NCBI GenBank assembly: GCA_032158125.1
Contig: JASKOT010000003.1
Coordinates: 434,001 to 498,000 of the forward strand
DNA length: 64,000 nucleotides
Reading direction: 5' to 3'
Source of the DNA: Papiliotrema nemorosa
Taxonomy: Eukaryota > Basidiomycota > Tremellomycetes > Tremellales > Rhynchogastremaceae
The notes beneath the pieces are model-generated. The model was not told where the DNA came from. It did not search any database and saw only the letters and a list, made by a program, of their open reading frames with translations. This document shows, in pieces, positions 33,745 through 44,314 of this stretch. The position numbers were made by a program, and so were the translations under genes. Positions within the stretch are counted from its first letter, which is position 1; each line of letters starts with the position of its first letter.

Positions 33745-34482
33745 ATGAGCTTGTCCGATATATTTCCATCGCCTATACCCCCAGCGATAGCAACGACTGC
33801 TTCGCAGTCTGTCTTTGTTGTCCTACCGGGCTCATTAACCGAAGCCCTCGGGGTGAACGTGCTGGATAAGAACTCAGAGCAATACGACTCGAGCAGGATT
33901 CTTCGAGGCAAAGGCTGCATCGGCCGATCCATGTGGAAAAGGTCCACGCCGGAAGACTTCCGTTTCAGTAGCATGACTCTGCCGGATCATACCGGGGAGG
34001 GCATTCCCGTCGGACACACTCTGCTCAACACGACGTTGATGAACAAGAAATTTCAGGCGCCGTGCAAGGTGATCAGAAGACTTTCCGTGTGGAACAGCTA
34101 CACGGTCCAAGCATGGATCAACACGGCACCCAACGGTTTATGCGGGACAGATGTCGATATCATTGTCACCGATGGTGAGGTCCGGACAGTATCGACTTTC
34201 TACCCCAATCTTTTGACCGAAGACCAAGCTCGTGTCATTGATCAGGGTGGTCTGATCATCCTGCAGGATTCGGCGGGTATTCCGCTCACCATGTCGCGAT
34301 TGACAGACGCAACGATCTTCAACCAGGAGCAGCGACAAGATCGACTGACCACGCGATCAAATTCTGGCATTCACGCCTTGCATATCTTGGAACCATTCAA
34401 GTCCAACGGTATCGAGCTGGCGGGAGTGGAATGGTTCGAAGGAGAGCATCGGTGGTTGCAAGAGGAGGAGATTGAGCCTTGA
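33745..34482 (+). CDS. Tandem family B protein, copy 2 (unknown function)
   Basis: A single exon of 245 residues from ATG 33745 (MSLSDIFPSPIPP). Family blocks are RSMWKRSTPEDF, DVDIIVTDG, LTEDQARVIDQGG, LQDSAGIPLTMSRLTD, SGIHALHILE and EHRWLQEEEIEP at the C-terminus. The order and spacing match copies 1 and 3. The upstream frame stays open for 33 more codons, but that stretch reads as CT-rich promoter/UTR sequence. It looks soluble. The function is unknown. LTEDQA followed by a D-x-x-G turn suggests a helix-strand unit repeated in all three copies. Confidence 0.7.
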   Translation: MSLSDIFPSPIPPAIATTASQSVFVVLPGSLTEALGVNVLDKNSEQYDSSRILRGKGCIGRSMWKRSTPEDFRFSSMTLPDHTGEGIPVGHTLLNTTLMNKKFQAPCKVIRRLSVWNSYTVQAWINTAPNGLCGTDVDIIVTDGEVRTVSTFYPNLLTEDQARVIDQGGLIILQDSAGIPLTMSRLTDATIFNQEQRQDRLTTRSNSGIHALHILEPFKSNGIELAGVEWFEGEHRWLQEEEIEP

Positions 34483-35462
34483 GGCAGATGATCGCCGGCA
34501 TTCCATAGGGGATAGTACGATGCGAGTGATCATATTTTGGGGGGAATTTTCGCACACAGCGAGAGCCCATGAGGTGTAGCATGTCTATGAGGTCGTAGCA
34601 AGTGAGGGCAGGTCATCGAAGCGAGTCTGTGTACATATACATAGGTGGCAAAGCACAGACATGTCTGAATGTTATGGATCATCGCACGAGTCCTGTGCCT
34701 CACTCATTCGTTTAGGGATACAATGCGCACAGCTTTTGTCAACCAGCGCTACACATTCTCAAGGACGCGGTATCTGGTCATAAGGAGGCGAAGAGTGTCC
34801 AGCAGTGCATGGCACGACAAGGTTTTCTCTCCTCTCCCGCTGTACTCAACGTGCATACACAACACATGTAAAGAGCATGTACAGTAGATCGGTGCACACT
34901 ACAACTTTGACGAAACGACAAAAGGAGATATCCCTTTCGCCGTCGTCCTTGGGGTTGGATCTTGCCCAGAATGCTCAACACTCGAAGTAGTGTCTAACGC
35001 CGCTCTCAACGCTTTCCGCTTCGAGATAGCGATCATCTTACATGCAAAAGCACATGTCAGTCGCCACGATCCAAGTCCGAAAGGCTATACAGCTCGCACC
35101 TCGCTCTTCGCACCTAAGGCGTATTGTGGAGAATACCCCGAACAGGGTGGCATCGTCGGACAAAGGGTCGTCTGCTGTTGCGCTGTGCTCCCATAGACCG
35201 CACATCAAACTCATCGCCATCAAGGAGGTCTTCTGCAATTCTGACGAAACGATAGAAGTAGACTCTCCTTTTCAGATCCCTCCCCTGATCGCTGAGGTAT
35301 CGTTGAAGACCAATCACCTGCCTGGCATACAGTATAAACCCCTGTCTTCATACTCTCAATCGACTTCGACGACTGCACTTGGAGCATCATCGTCGATCAT
35401 ACCCTTGATAACCACTGCGCTCGGTCGACCATATTTGACATTTGTTTATCCTTGAAAGCAAC
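34483..35462. other. Intergenic between family B copies 2 and 3
   Basis: About 0.98 kb. A TATAAA lies at about 35333-35338, 125-130 nt before copy 3. An ORF of 137 codons at 35042-35455 runs through this promoter region without recognisable product or paralogy. I treat it as spurious but cannot exclude a small gene. Confidence 0.45.
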
Positions 35463-36158
35463 ATGACCCCCATGGCTCCCGAGAACGATGTTATCGTTGA
35501 TATTTCTGCCGACTTGGATCAGTTCATCGGTAGCTTCGAGCCCAAGGTTCTCCACACTCAGCAGCTTACAGCAAGCCATTCGACTTGGACGCGTCAAGGC
35601 AATCCGACCGATCAACAACAAGCAGATGACAGGTACAAGCTGACTGATATGGTAGATTCTGTGTTGTCTAGAGACCGAGCTGGAGCACTTCTATCAGCCA
35701 CACAGGGGAAGACCTACTATTCGCCCCTCTTGGCGGCGAGAGCCTCTTTTACTACCTGGAGTGGGCTCAGGGGCGAGGTCTGGATACCGAAAGACCACAC
35801 AAAGCGCTGTGTCAGGGATCTCAATTTTATCTTGACCGATAAGAATTTCAACTCCTCTCACAAGTTTTGGGAGGAATATTTGACCGAGGAGCAAGCTGAG
35901 GCCATTTGTGCTGGAGCTTCTATGACATTCGTCGATGCCGCAGGCAAAACACTCATCACGCAGAGAATGGACGACTGTCTGTTCTTTCGGCCTTTCGACC
36001 ACATCGACTCTGCCGTGCAGAGCGATGTGTCTCCAATTTTCGCATTGCACTGCGCTGAACTCACTGGATTCCATGTCGACCCCTATGAGAACAGCAAGAC
36101 CTTGTCCGGCACTCATCGATGGCTGCAAGCGACTTCCAATCCCACGGTCGAGGAGTAA
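35463..36158 (+). CDS. Tandem family B protein, copy 3 (unknown function)
   Basis: A single exon of 231 residues from ATG 35463 (MTPMAPENDVIVDIS). Family blocks are HSTWTRQGNPTD, DLNFILTD, LTEEQAEAICAG, FVDAAGKTLITQRMDD, SPIFALHCAE and THRWLQATSNP. The alignment with copy 2 is collinear over the C-terminal 150 residues. The N-terminal third diverges except for one conserved Trp. No signal peptide, membrane segment or catalytic motif is recognised. An in-frame second Met lies three codons downstream of the first, so the exact start is uncertain by a few residues. Confidence 0.68.
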   Translation: MTPMAPENDVIVDISADLDQFIGSFEPKVLHTQQLTASHSTWTRQGNPTDQQQADDRYKLTDMVDSVLSRDRAGALLSATQGKTYYSPLLAARASFTTWSGLRGEVWIPKDHTKRCVRDLNFILTDKNFNSSHKFWEEYLTEEQAEAICAGASMTFVDAAGKTLITQRMDDCLFFRPFDHIDSAVQSDVSPIFALHCAELTGFHVDPYENSKTLSGTHRWLQATSNPTVEE

Positions 36159-36629
36159 GCAGTATGTGTAGATAGCATAGTGGTTTGATAGTGAGGACGT
36201 GGTACGGATATGGCATGAGATAGTGCGCGTTGTCTAGTAGAGTGGATGCGAGGGGAACTCGTCAGCAGATTGCGCGGGTGGTCAGTCAAGACAATATTGT
36301 CTTGGTCTCAGATCTCACACCTCTCTCGCCCTTCGTCCAGATGCATCATGAGACACGTCCGATGGATGCCACTTTGACTGGCACCTAGCGCTGCACCATG
36401 GGTGTCTCCCGCGAAATGCCATGGAGAAGCTACAAATGTCGAGGTCATGGATGACCACCTCCACTTCTGCGTCATCACCCTCCTGATCAAGTCTGACCGT
36501 CAGCCAGGTGTCTATCTGACCAAGCGATACTCGACATGTATGTACTCGTGCTGTCCAGCATTCACTCACCTCGCTCTCTGAACAGCGACTCCTCGACCCC
36601 GCTTATCGCTAGAACAACAGCAGCCCAAG
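36159..36629. other. Intergenic between family B and carbonic anhydrase
   Basis: About 0.47 kb. A plus-strand stretch near 36340-36440 loosely resembles the first exon of family A copy 2, but stop codons interrupt it. I do not annotate it as a relic. Confidence 0.4.
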
Positions 36630-37154
36630 ATGTCCAATGCTGAACGATACGCCCTACACTGCAACCAGACCTATGCAAACTCTCTCGCTTCCCCTTCCCA
36701 GTCCATGCCGACAAATCCGGGTCCACCTCCCACTGCCCGAGTAGCCATCATCACCTGTATGGACGCCCGACTCGACGTTTTCCGAATGTTCGGTTTGGAA
36801 CTCGGCGAAGCTCACGTCATTCGACCGGGAGGTGGTCGAGCTCCGGACGCTCTTCGAAGTCTGATTGCTTCGGAGCATGTGCTAGCGACCAAGGAGATCA
36901 TGGTCGTCCATCATACCGATTGTGGATTCACCAAGGCTCCAAGTGAAGATATGGTCAGGAAGGAAGTCAAGGCGAGCTTGGGAGGAACTTCAGTGGACCA
37001 TATTGCCTTTATGCCGATTACGAATGGATTCGAAAACAGTGTGAAGGACGATGTCGATTATCTCAGGAAGAGTCCTTACATCAAGAAGGATGCGGAGATC
37101 ACTGGATGGGTATATGATACCCTCAAGGGGACTATAAAGAAGGTGGAGTGTTAG
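36630..37154 (+). CDS. Small beta-class carbonic anhydrase-like protein
   Basis: A single exon of 174 residues. Zinc ligands are visible in CMDARLD (Cys, plus the Asp-Arg dyad) and HHTDCG (His and Cys), with GEAHVIRPGGGRAPDALRS between them. Overall length and the short C-terminus (ITGWVYDTLKG) match the compact bacterial Rv1284/YvdA-like subgroup rather than the longer plant-type fungal enzymes. It should interconvert CO2 and bicarbonate as a cytosolic zinc enzyme. The usual RNAG segment reads RPGG here, a change next to the active site. Activity is therefore likely but not certain. The start MSNAERYALHCNQ is the first Met and gives normal length. Confidence 0.88.
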   Translation: MSNAERYALHCNQTYANSLASPSQSMPTNPGPPPTARVAIITCMDARLDVFRMFGLELGEAHVIRPGGGRAPDALRSLIASEHVLATKEIMVVHHTDCGFTKAPSEDMVRKEVKASLGGTSVDHIAFMPITNGFENSVKDDVDYLRKSPYIKKDAEITGWVYDTLKGTIKKVEC

Positions 37155-37446
37155 ACACAACGTAACGAGTGAGCAGTGTAGCACCTAGTATCACCCGTGT
37201 ATCGCAGTACCGCCTTGGACCGTCTCGCTATTGGCATACCGAGTCAAGATCCCGGCGACCGATGCTGAGATCCCTATAAGTACAACATGAGGCTCAGAAC
37301 CTATTTCTAAGTCCTGCAGTCATGCTACAGTGGCCAGCAGAACCCTCTCTTCTGATATATTGCACACTTCCACCAGCTCGATACGACTTGGGTCAGACGA
37401 TATCGTCATGACACAGCTCGTCCCGACAAACTTGGTCCCTTGGTCA

Positions 37447-38645
37447 TCAGCAAACCAAATCCTCCTCAGGACGTATCGGTGACGCACCCTCTTCCACGCC
37501 GACTCTATTGCACCCTACAAATACCACCTCTTTGCCTGGCTTGGGTTCTTGCCTTTCAGATGGAGCAGGAGAGGTGTACCCCGGTGTCGGATCATGCAGA
37601 GGGGTAAGACGAGCTGCCCAATAGTTGAGATTCGGCTCAGAGGGACTTTCGGGATTAGAGACGGGTGCCGTTTCTGGGGCTTCTGCAGGGGGCTCAAGCC
37701 AGTTCATCCTGTGGTGTCAGTCTTATTATCCGATCGCAGGGGCTGCAGCTACGCACGGCAAGACGAGCGTGTCGACCGAATTGTCCCGGCAGTATGTTGC
37801 CAGCTCGAAAGCATCCCAAGGAGCGACGAAGTCTTTCGGGTTGATATCTGCCTTCAGTCCTGCAGTGAAGAGCCGACGACTGAAGGCCTACCCATGCAGA
37901 TACCTACTGCCATTCGTCCTATTGGTTCCGGAAGATCCAAGTGCATGAAACCGTCACCTGGTCTCAGTATACAATCTCTTATCCGACCCACCTTCTCGAG
38001 CCCAAGCTTTGTCCGTTTCAAACCTGAATGTCTTCCTGTAGTTTCCTACGACTTCGCCCTCCGGTCCCACTATCACGGCTGAATTCCACCCTACTCCTAT
38101 AGCTTCCCCTTCAAGGTCTTTCATGCTGGAAGGTCCTGAATCTCCTTTAGCACTATCCTTGACATCCAAGGCTGGAGTATCCAACGAGATCTGGCTGGAG
38201 CTCGATGCGTCGACGTCCACGGCAGCGGAGGGCAAGGCTTCCGGATATCCAGCTACAACGTGGCATCGCAGTCTGCGAGCCAGAGATCGTGCGAGGAGCG
38301 AGGTTGGACCGATCCTGGGAGGCTCAAGGTATGGAAGGATGGCAGTCGGGGAGGTGAAGACATAGCCAGATAGGCACATCTCAGGTAAAACTAGGAGGTC
38401 GATCGATCCTGGTGATAAACTGCAGTATTAGCCAGGGCCATCGGACCAGCGACGCGTACCGAGCAGTCATGGCCTCCACTCTTGCTGCGTTCTCTTTGAC
38501 CATGCCGAGCTTGGATATCAGCAAGAGGAAATTCATGACGCCTCACCTTGACATCGTACTGAACACACGCCATTCGCAGGGGTGACCTCCGGTACAATGG
38601 TGCCGGAGAGCCACCCCTAGAGGGTGGGGGCATAGGGGTCGCCAT
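37447..38645 (-). CDS. NTA1: Carbon-nitrogen hydrolase, protein N-terminal amidase (Nta1-like)
   Basis: Exons splice in frame from ATG 38645 (MATPMPPPSRGG). Introns follow CVQYDVK, EAMTAR, the TDKAWAREG region and DTLVLP. The nitrilase-fold triad is visible: Glu in DLLVLPEMCLSGY, Lys in NYRKTFRF, Cys in VGICMDLNP. Nta1 deamidates N-terminal Asn and Gln of proteins, creating Asp/Glu that are then arginylated for N-degron degradation. A Ser/Asp-rich insertion of about 50 residues sits between the Glu and Lys motifs. The C-terminus (FVGCNRVGVEEG, then a short acidic tail) is normal. Another CN-hydrolase of the nitrilase superfamily is the alternative. Confidence 0.82.
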
Positions 38646-38898
38646 GCCGCCTAGTATCCCTCGTGTTCGATGCCAGATACGGGCCAAGATGGTGCTGATA
38701 TATGTGAGGGCTCGTAGTGATCCAAAGTGGACAACAGAACAACCTGGCTGTTCGGTGAGATCAGATCAGGTGATCTGACTGGTGCCCCACCGAAGAATGG
38801 ATCAAGCCTGAATGAGGGACCGAGGCAATTCGAAAGCTCGAATGGTACGTATGGTCGTAGCAAATGTCATGTACATAACGTCAGGGGAACAAGCTCTA

Positions 38899-40112
38899 TT
38901 ACACCTTGGACTTCTTGCTCTTCTTGGGCGAAGACAGAACATCCTTCCCTTCGCTCTTCCTCTTCTTCTTCTTCTCTTTTGTGCCTTCTTGTACCGCCCC
39001 ATCTACTGCTGCCACTGGCGCGGCCGTTGTTGCCGCCCGGGCGGTCTCGCCGTCAACATCCATACCCGCCATCACCGTTGCTGCTGGTCCTGGTGTGTCA
39101 AATCCGAATGCTCGGTTCCGGAATTTGAAAAGGTGTGTTGGCTGAGCTCTTTTGCCAGGTAGAACGCCCTCCATGTGGACTTCGCCGGCTGACGAAGCAT
39201 CTGGAATGTCTGTTGAGAGGTATGAGGGTAGGGCTGAAGATTCAGAGACCTCGACTGAATCCTCTACTTGCGGCTCAAGCAGGAGGTGTTGGCTGACGGG
39301 TATCGGTGCTAGATGCTCAGCCTCAAGTATAGCCAGCAGGAAACGAGTGACCACTCACCGACCATGAGTGCGCCGTTTTGCTTCACTCGAGGGACGAGTA
39401 ACCTCATACCACCTCCCATTTCTTCCCCTCCTTCCGCTTTCAAGGATTGTCCGTTCATGCCCATGGCGTCTGCTGCTCCCGGTCCAGCTGTAGGTTGTCT
39501 TCCTTCTGCATCGACTACCGTCTTTGAGGTTGTGGGCTCTCCTGCAGGGACGAGTTTGTATGTGGTAGACTTGGTTTTTAAGGCTCCTGAGGGTTTTCGG
39601 GTCGAGGTGGGTGCTTTGAGATGAAGATTTGACAACCGAGAAGGTTTGAACTGCTCCATCAGCTGTCAGATCGGGGATGGGTGCCGTGACATACGTCGAT
39701 AGGCACACGTATGGCCCAGAGTTGGAGTGAAGGATCACTAGCCAGCCTATCGTACTCGAATGGCGAATCTTTGAAAGTCGCATCGATGTTGGCACGTATC
39801 ATGCCATGGGGAGGAACATACTTTCTGCGTTATCAGAGATTGCCAGTCTTCGGGTCTTAAGAATACTCACGGGAGAGACTTTCCAGCAGGGGTCTTTCCA
39901 GGTGTCTCGGTCACCTTTCGCTTGGGCGTGACTGCCTCCAAATCGCCCTCGGAATCCAAAGAGCTCTCATCATCATCCTCATCCTCCTCATCGCTGCTCT
40001 CGCTGTCATCGACAACATCGGGCTCATGTTGAGTCGTCGTGATGGTCTGGTTCGTCGGGGCTGTTTTCGATTTTCCAGACAGCTTTGAGGATGATGCGAC
40101 TGCCGATGCCAT
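38899..40112 (-). CDS. RPA34: Probable RNA polymerase I subunit A34.5
   Basis: ATG 40112 opens an acidic Ser/Asp/Glu-rich N-terminus. An intron follows KTPAGKSL. The next exon encodes KYVPPHGMI, DSPFEYDRL and LQLWAIRVPID, then an intron leads to LMEQFKPSRLSNLHLKAP. The core continues with TYKLVPAGE and MRLLVPRVKQNG. After one more intron comes PIPVSQHLLLEPQ, followed by a strongly basic tail (KEKKKKRKSEGK, PKKSKKSKV). The short core with an LWxIRxP strand followed by a Lys-rich tail fits the A34.5 subunit, which forms the TFIIF-like heterodimer with A49 in RNA polymerase I. Family sequence conservation is poor, so confidence is moderate. Confidence 0.6.
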
Positions 40113-40278
40113 ATTGTGCGTATTGACAAGTATGCGAGGTCTCGAGAAGATCCCAAAAAATCAGTGGGGATGCATGACATTGCACTTTTTCCGTCGGAAA
40201 CTCTGAAACGCGTCGTACCAAAAGACAATCGATCTTCAGAGGACTCTTCTTGAAGACGACGGTCACAACGACTGCAGC

Positions 40279-42932
40279 ATGGCCATGGCATCACCTTCGG
40301 ACGCGGAGATACGAGCCGCAGAGGAGTTGGAGCTGGGTATCGGGGACGATAGCTTCGAGGAGGTCTCCGTCAACGACACACCCAAATCGTCAACCTCGCC
40401 GCGACGAGAATCGCCCGCTTCAGATGAGGCTACAAAGAAATCGCCCAACAAGGTCAAAGCTGCCGCTGCGAGATGGGAGACTGCTACCACCTCTACATCA
40501 GCGAGCTCCGCCTCTCTAGCGACGCCCGATCGACCAAAACTCAGTCCGAGCAGTTCTTTCCGCTCCATCCCAGCCTCCTCGTCCAAATCCTCACTCCCAC
40601 CACGACATTCTCCCCGACCAACTCAAGCAGCTCACATCGGATCCCCTACCCCCTCGAGGCTGCAGCTCGAAGATGCGGATCTGACCACACCCAAGCTTGG
40701 CGGGAATAGGGAATCCTTTGCAGAGGTACAGCTGGATGACCCGGCTTTCGAGCAAGATTTGCCCGTACCCATAGGCGAGGCGAAGAGCTATTCTCTCTCG
40801 CCTATCCCTCCTCCAGCCGACATGACTTCCGTCTTACCAGAACCCGTCCTCACCCCACCGGCCCACGATCCCCCTCCAGCCGCCAAATCATTCTTCTCAA
40901 CAGCACTGGGATTCGGTATACCGACGTCGCAAAACTCCGGTATCCTCACGGCTGAACCAGCTTCCTCACCATTACCCTCTCGATCCGCTTCATCGAGCTC
41001 AACTGGAGCATCTGGATGGCGATCAACCATGTCCAACCTCCTAGGCAAGACTTCTGCCTCGTCAACGCCCTCAGCCCCCGCGTCGGCCACTGTACCCAGT
41101 CCGGCATTGCCGTCCGCTCTGCGTAGCCCATTGACAGAAGCATCAAGGAGCTCTTCCACTTCGTTCCTCCTGCATAGAATGGCATCGCCGACCGCTTCGA
41201 GAGACAGACGGATCAGCAGAGAAGTGGGAGCTACAGATAAGCTCCGAGAGGGTTTCGAAAGGGTCCGAGTTGAAATGGAAGGCGCGGCGAGGGAGATGAG
41301 AAGGGAAGAGCAAAAGGTCGGATCGCCAGCCTCATCGGAGACTGCGGGTGGAGTCGACTGGGCGTTTTGGGGTGCGGTTGTGCAGGACTACGAGGATGTC
41401 GCGAGGACTAGACCGAAAGACCTGTCAAAGGCCATTCAGCAAGGTGTCCCGGCTGTCATTCGGTGCGTCGATTCCAACTCAAATCACAGATGTCCGTGTT
41501 GACCAACGCAGTGGCGCAATATGGCAACTCATGTCCTCTTCCAAATCAGCGCCACTTGAAGAGACATACAAGGCACTCCTGAAGCTCCCGTCACCGCATG
41601 AGAAGGCCATCGCAAAGGATCTCAGCAGGACGTTTCCGAATCACAAGTACTTTCAGGAAGGTGGAGGGTTGGGTCAGGAGAGCTTGTACATGGTCGTCAA
41701 GGCTTACAGCTTGTCAGCTTGCGCTTTAGCAGCACTTTCAATGCTGACCAACAGGTACGATCAAGAAGTAGGATACACGCAGGGCCTGGCATTCATCGTT
41801 GCCGCACTGCTCCTCAATGTAAGTGGCACACGCTTTCCGTCGTACGGATCTGCTCATACTGTCTAGATGCCGGACGAGGAGGCGTTTTGCGTTCTGGTGA
41901 GGCTGATGGACTCGTACAATCTACGCTCGCATTTCTTGGCCGATATGCCAGGATTGCAACTTCGACTGTTTCAGTTTGATCGTTTAATCGAAGAGATTCT
42001 CCCCCACCTCCATGCTGTTCTGCTGAAGAAGGGCGTCAAATCAAGCATGTACGCCAGCCAATGGTTCATGACTCTCTTCTCTTACCGGTGTGTAACGTCG
42101 ACTGTTGGGGTGTCATTTTACTGACAATCAGATTCCCGCTCTCTTTAGTGTACCGAGTTCTCGATATCGTGTTTGCAGAAGGAATTGAAGCCATCTTCCG
42201 ATTCTCAATTGCCTTGCTGAAAAAGTCGGAAGATAAGCTGGTCGGGATGGAATTTGAGCAGATATTGGCATTTCTCCAGACGGACCTGTTTGAGGACTAC
42301 CGCGTGGTACCTGAGGAGGGTGAGCCAGAGAGCCAAGAAAAGGTCGAAGAGGAGGAAGAATGGAAAGCCAACGACTTTGTCAGGGACGCCTATGAAATCA
42401 GGATGTGAGTACCATTGTGTCACGCTTGTTTCTCAATTTGACTCTGACAGTACGCCATTCATGCTGGACTCGTACGAGAGCGAATACGAGGAGCAGTGCC
42501 GAGCGCAGAACAAACACGCTTTAGAATTAGACCAATTACGGAACGCCAACCGGAATCTGAGCGCTCAAGTGTAAGTGACAAGAACACCTGGAAGAGCCCT
42601 TCTGACCGGTACAGGAAACAACTGGAGTCCTCTCTAGCTATCATGTGAGTTGTAACACGATTCCGGAATGAGACCTAATCTTGCAGCAACGAAGAACACG
42701 TCGAGCTAGTCCGACAGCTGGTCATGAGCAAGATTGAGAAGGAGGAAACGGAGAATGAGCTCGTTCGGTACAAGATGCTGCAAGTCTTCGCATCGCTTGC
42801 CATATCGGACGACTGCTGACCGTCAGATACGCCGAATTGGCTCACGCACAACAAGATGCCTTGTCCACTCACAGTCGCTTCTCTGCGGGATCGAGCATGA
42901 GCCAAATGCAGAACCTAGAAACAGGACAGTAA
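40279..42932 (+). CDS. TBC-domain Rab GTPase-activating protein (Gyp5-like)
   Basis: ATG 40279 starts MAMASPSDAEIRAAEELELG. The first ~340 residues are Ser/Pro/Thr-rich and probably disordered. The TBC domain begins near VDWAFWGAVVQDY, with an intron between AVIR and GAIWQLM. The catalytic Arg finger is in IAKDLSRTFPNH and the Gln finger in GYTQGLAF. Further blocks are MYASQWFMTLFSYRFPLSLVYRV and GIEAIFRFSIALL. Small C-terminal exons encode a coiled coil (NKHALELDQLRNANRNLSAQ, EEHVELVRQLVMSKIEKEET). The stop is at 42932. Such proteins stimulate GTP hydrolysis by Rabs in ER-Golgi or exocytic traffic; Gyp5/EVI5-type architecture is inferred from TBC plus coiled coil. Confidence 0.9.
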
Positions 42933-43064
42933 GAGTACTCTGTAGACGATAATGAAGGATCGACGAGCATATCGCCGGCATGTAGATTGACGAGTCAAGT
43001 CATACATATATAGCATACAACATTGGAATTTCGATTTCGCATGTATCGTACCCTGAGCACAGGT

Positions 43065-43835
43065 CTAATCATCGTAATTATCATCCTCCTCTCTTCGGGC
43101 CGCGACAGGATGTGAAAGATCTGCCCCGACTTCCTCCATATCTTCATCTGCGTCGGCGTCGGCATCTTCATCCCCTCCAGCACCTATCATTTCCTCGTCA
43201 TCCGTCTTTGCCTCTTCTTCTTCGCTCTCGCTCGACATGTCGTCATCTTCCTCTGAATCAAATGTGAGTTCAGCATCGGGGACAATGTTGAAATTGACCT
43301 CTCCGAGACGTTGATGTGGTGGAGGAAGACGTAAGAGGTCGAATGTTTCTGGTAAAATGGGGAGGGGTTGTGAGTTGAGCTCGTGGGCTAGAGACGCGAG
43401 ATACTATACCATCAGCCCATACATCATGTTTATCAATATGAGAGGTGCGAAGGCAAGGCGCAGGCAGGTATGGTGCTCACGTCTCGTGGGGGAGGTTCAA
43501 AGAATTCGTAGCGCCTTCTCAGCTGGATAGCCAATTCCACATCATCCTTCTCTATCCTCCCTGGTCCACTTCGTCCCGCATGATCAGCCAGATTCTGTGC
43601 CGATTGCAAGACATCCGCCGTATACCCTGTCTGGGTGAGACTTTGAGCTTGATGAGTGATGTCACGACGTACGATGTGCGAAATCCAGAAGTTGATGGAT
43701 CACTCTTTCATCGGCGTCTTCTATACCTTTTGAAGCGAGGATCAAAGATACAAGTCGGCCATCGCGTGGGACTGCTCATCAGTCGATGTCTGAGAACGCT
43801 TGGATTCACATACTTGGGCGTTGTGTATTGGCCAT
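43065..43835 (-). CDS. TAF9: TFIID/SAGA subunit TAF9
   Basis: Four exons, 43835-43814 (22 nt), 43771-43673, 43626-43481 and 43403-43065, total 606 nt and 201 residues. The histone-fold pair is clear: SLILASKGIEDADERVIHQL, then LLDFAHRYTADVLQSAQNLA, then IEKDDVELAIQLRRR. The TAF9-specific FFEPPPRDYLASLAHELNSQ and PLPILPETFDLLRLPPP segments follow. TAF9 pairs with TAF6 in TFIID and SAGA. The C-terminal ~65 residues are extremely acidic (a run of Asp/Glu from DSEEDDD to DEDMEEV), longer than in animals. The small exons mean no single long reading frame reveals the gene. The tiny first exon encodes MANTQRP. Confidence 0.93.
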
Positions 43836-44314
43836 GATGATTGAAGGTGAAGAGAGACCTGTGAGAGAACGGTGAAACAAAACAGGTTGAGAATCGTTTC
43901 AGCAATTCTGGCATTCGACCTTTCCCGAAGTCGGCCATTCATCTTTGCCCACGCTGCATTGCGCCTGCTCCTGGTTATCCTGATCGCTCCCTCCTGGCTG
44001 CCTGACCGCAAGATGTCAAGCTGATCTGACTGATCCACCGCCAAGAGGTTTTGCGATCGAGTTCGAGGGATGCACACGGAGCAGGAACGATCACGAAGGG
44101 TGTCTACCGTCTGCTCGCAGCGTGTTGGCAATGAGGAGTTCAGTCAAGGACGTCACTGACGACTCAAAGGACAATCTTCATCGTTCATTGCCTCAGAGAC
44201 GACTTCAGGAAGGACCATCAATCATCTGAATTTTTGCATACTTAATGCTGAGAGCCTACTGTCAAACGACTCTTCCCCTCATCGCCAATCATCACTTCTT
44301 CAAGTCGCAGCAAG
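43836..44314. other. Divergent intergenic region
   Basis: About 0.48 kb between TAF9 and the fasciclin gene. No supported gene or element. Confidence 0.5.

Noticed and set aside
35042..35455. 137-codon plus-strand ORF before family B copy 3
   Set aside because: It runs through a region with a TATA element for the next gene, shows no paralogy or recognisable motif, and has low-complexity Ser/Thr composition.
36308..36569. Minus-strand ORFs and a plus-strand stretch loosely like family A exon 1
   Set aside because: Similarity is limited to a few residues (LTGT, REMP) with in-frame stops; not enough to call a pseudogene.
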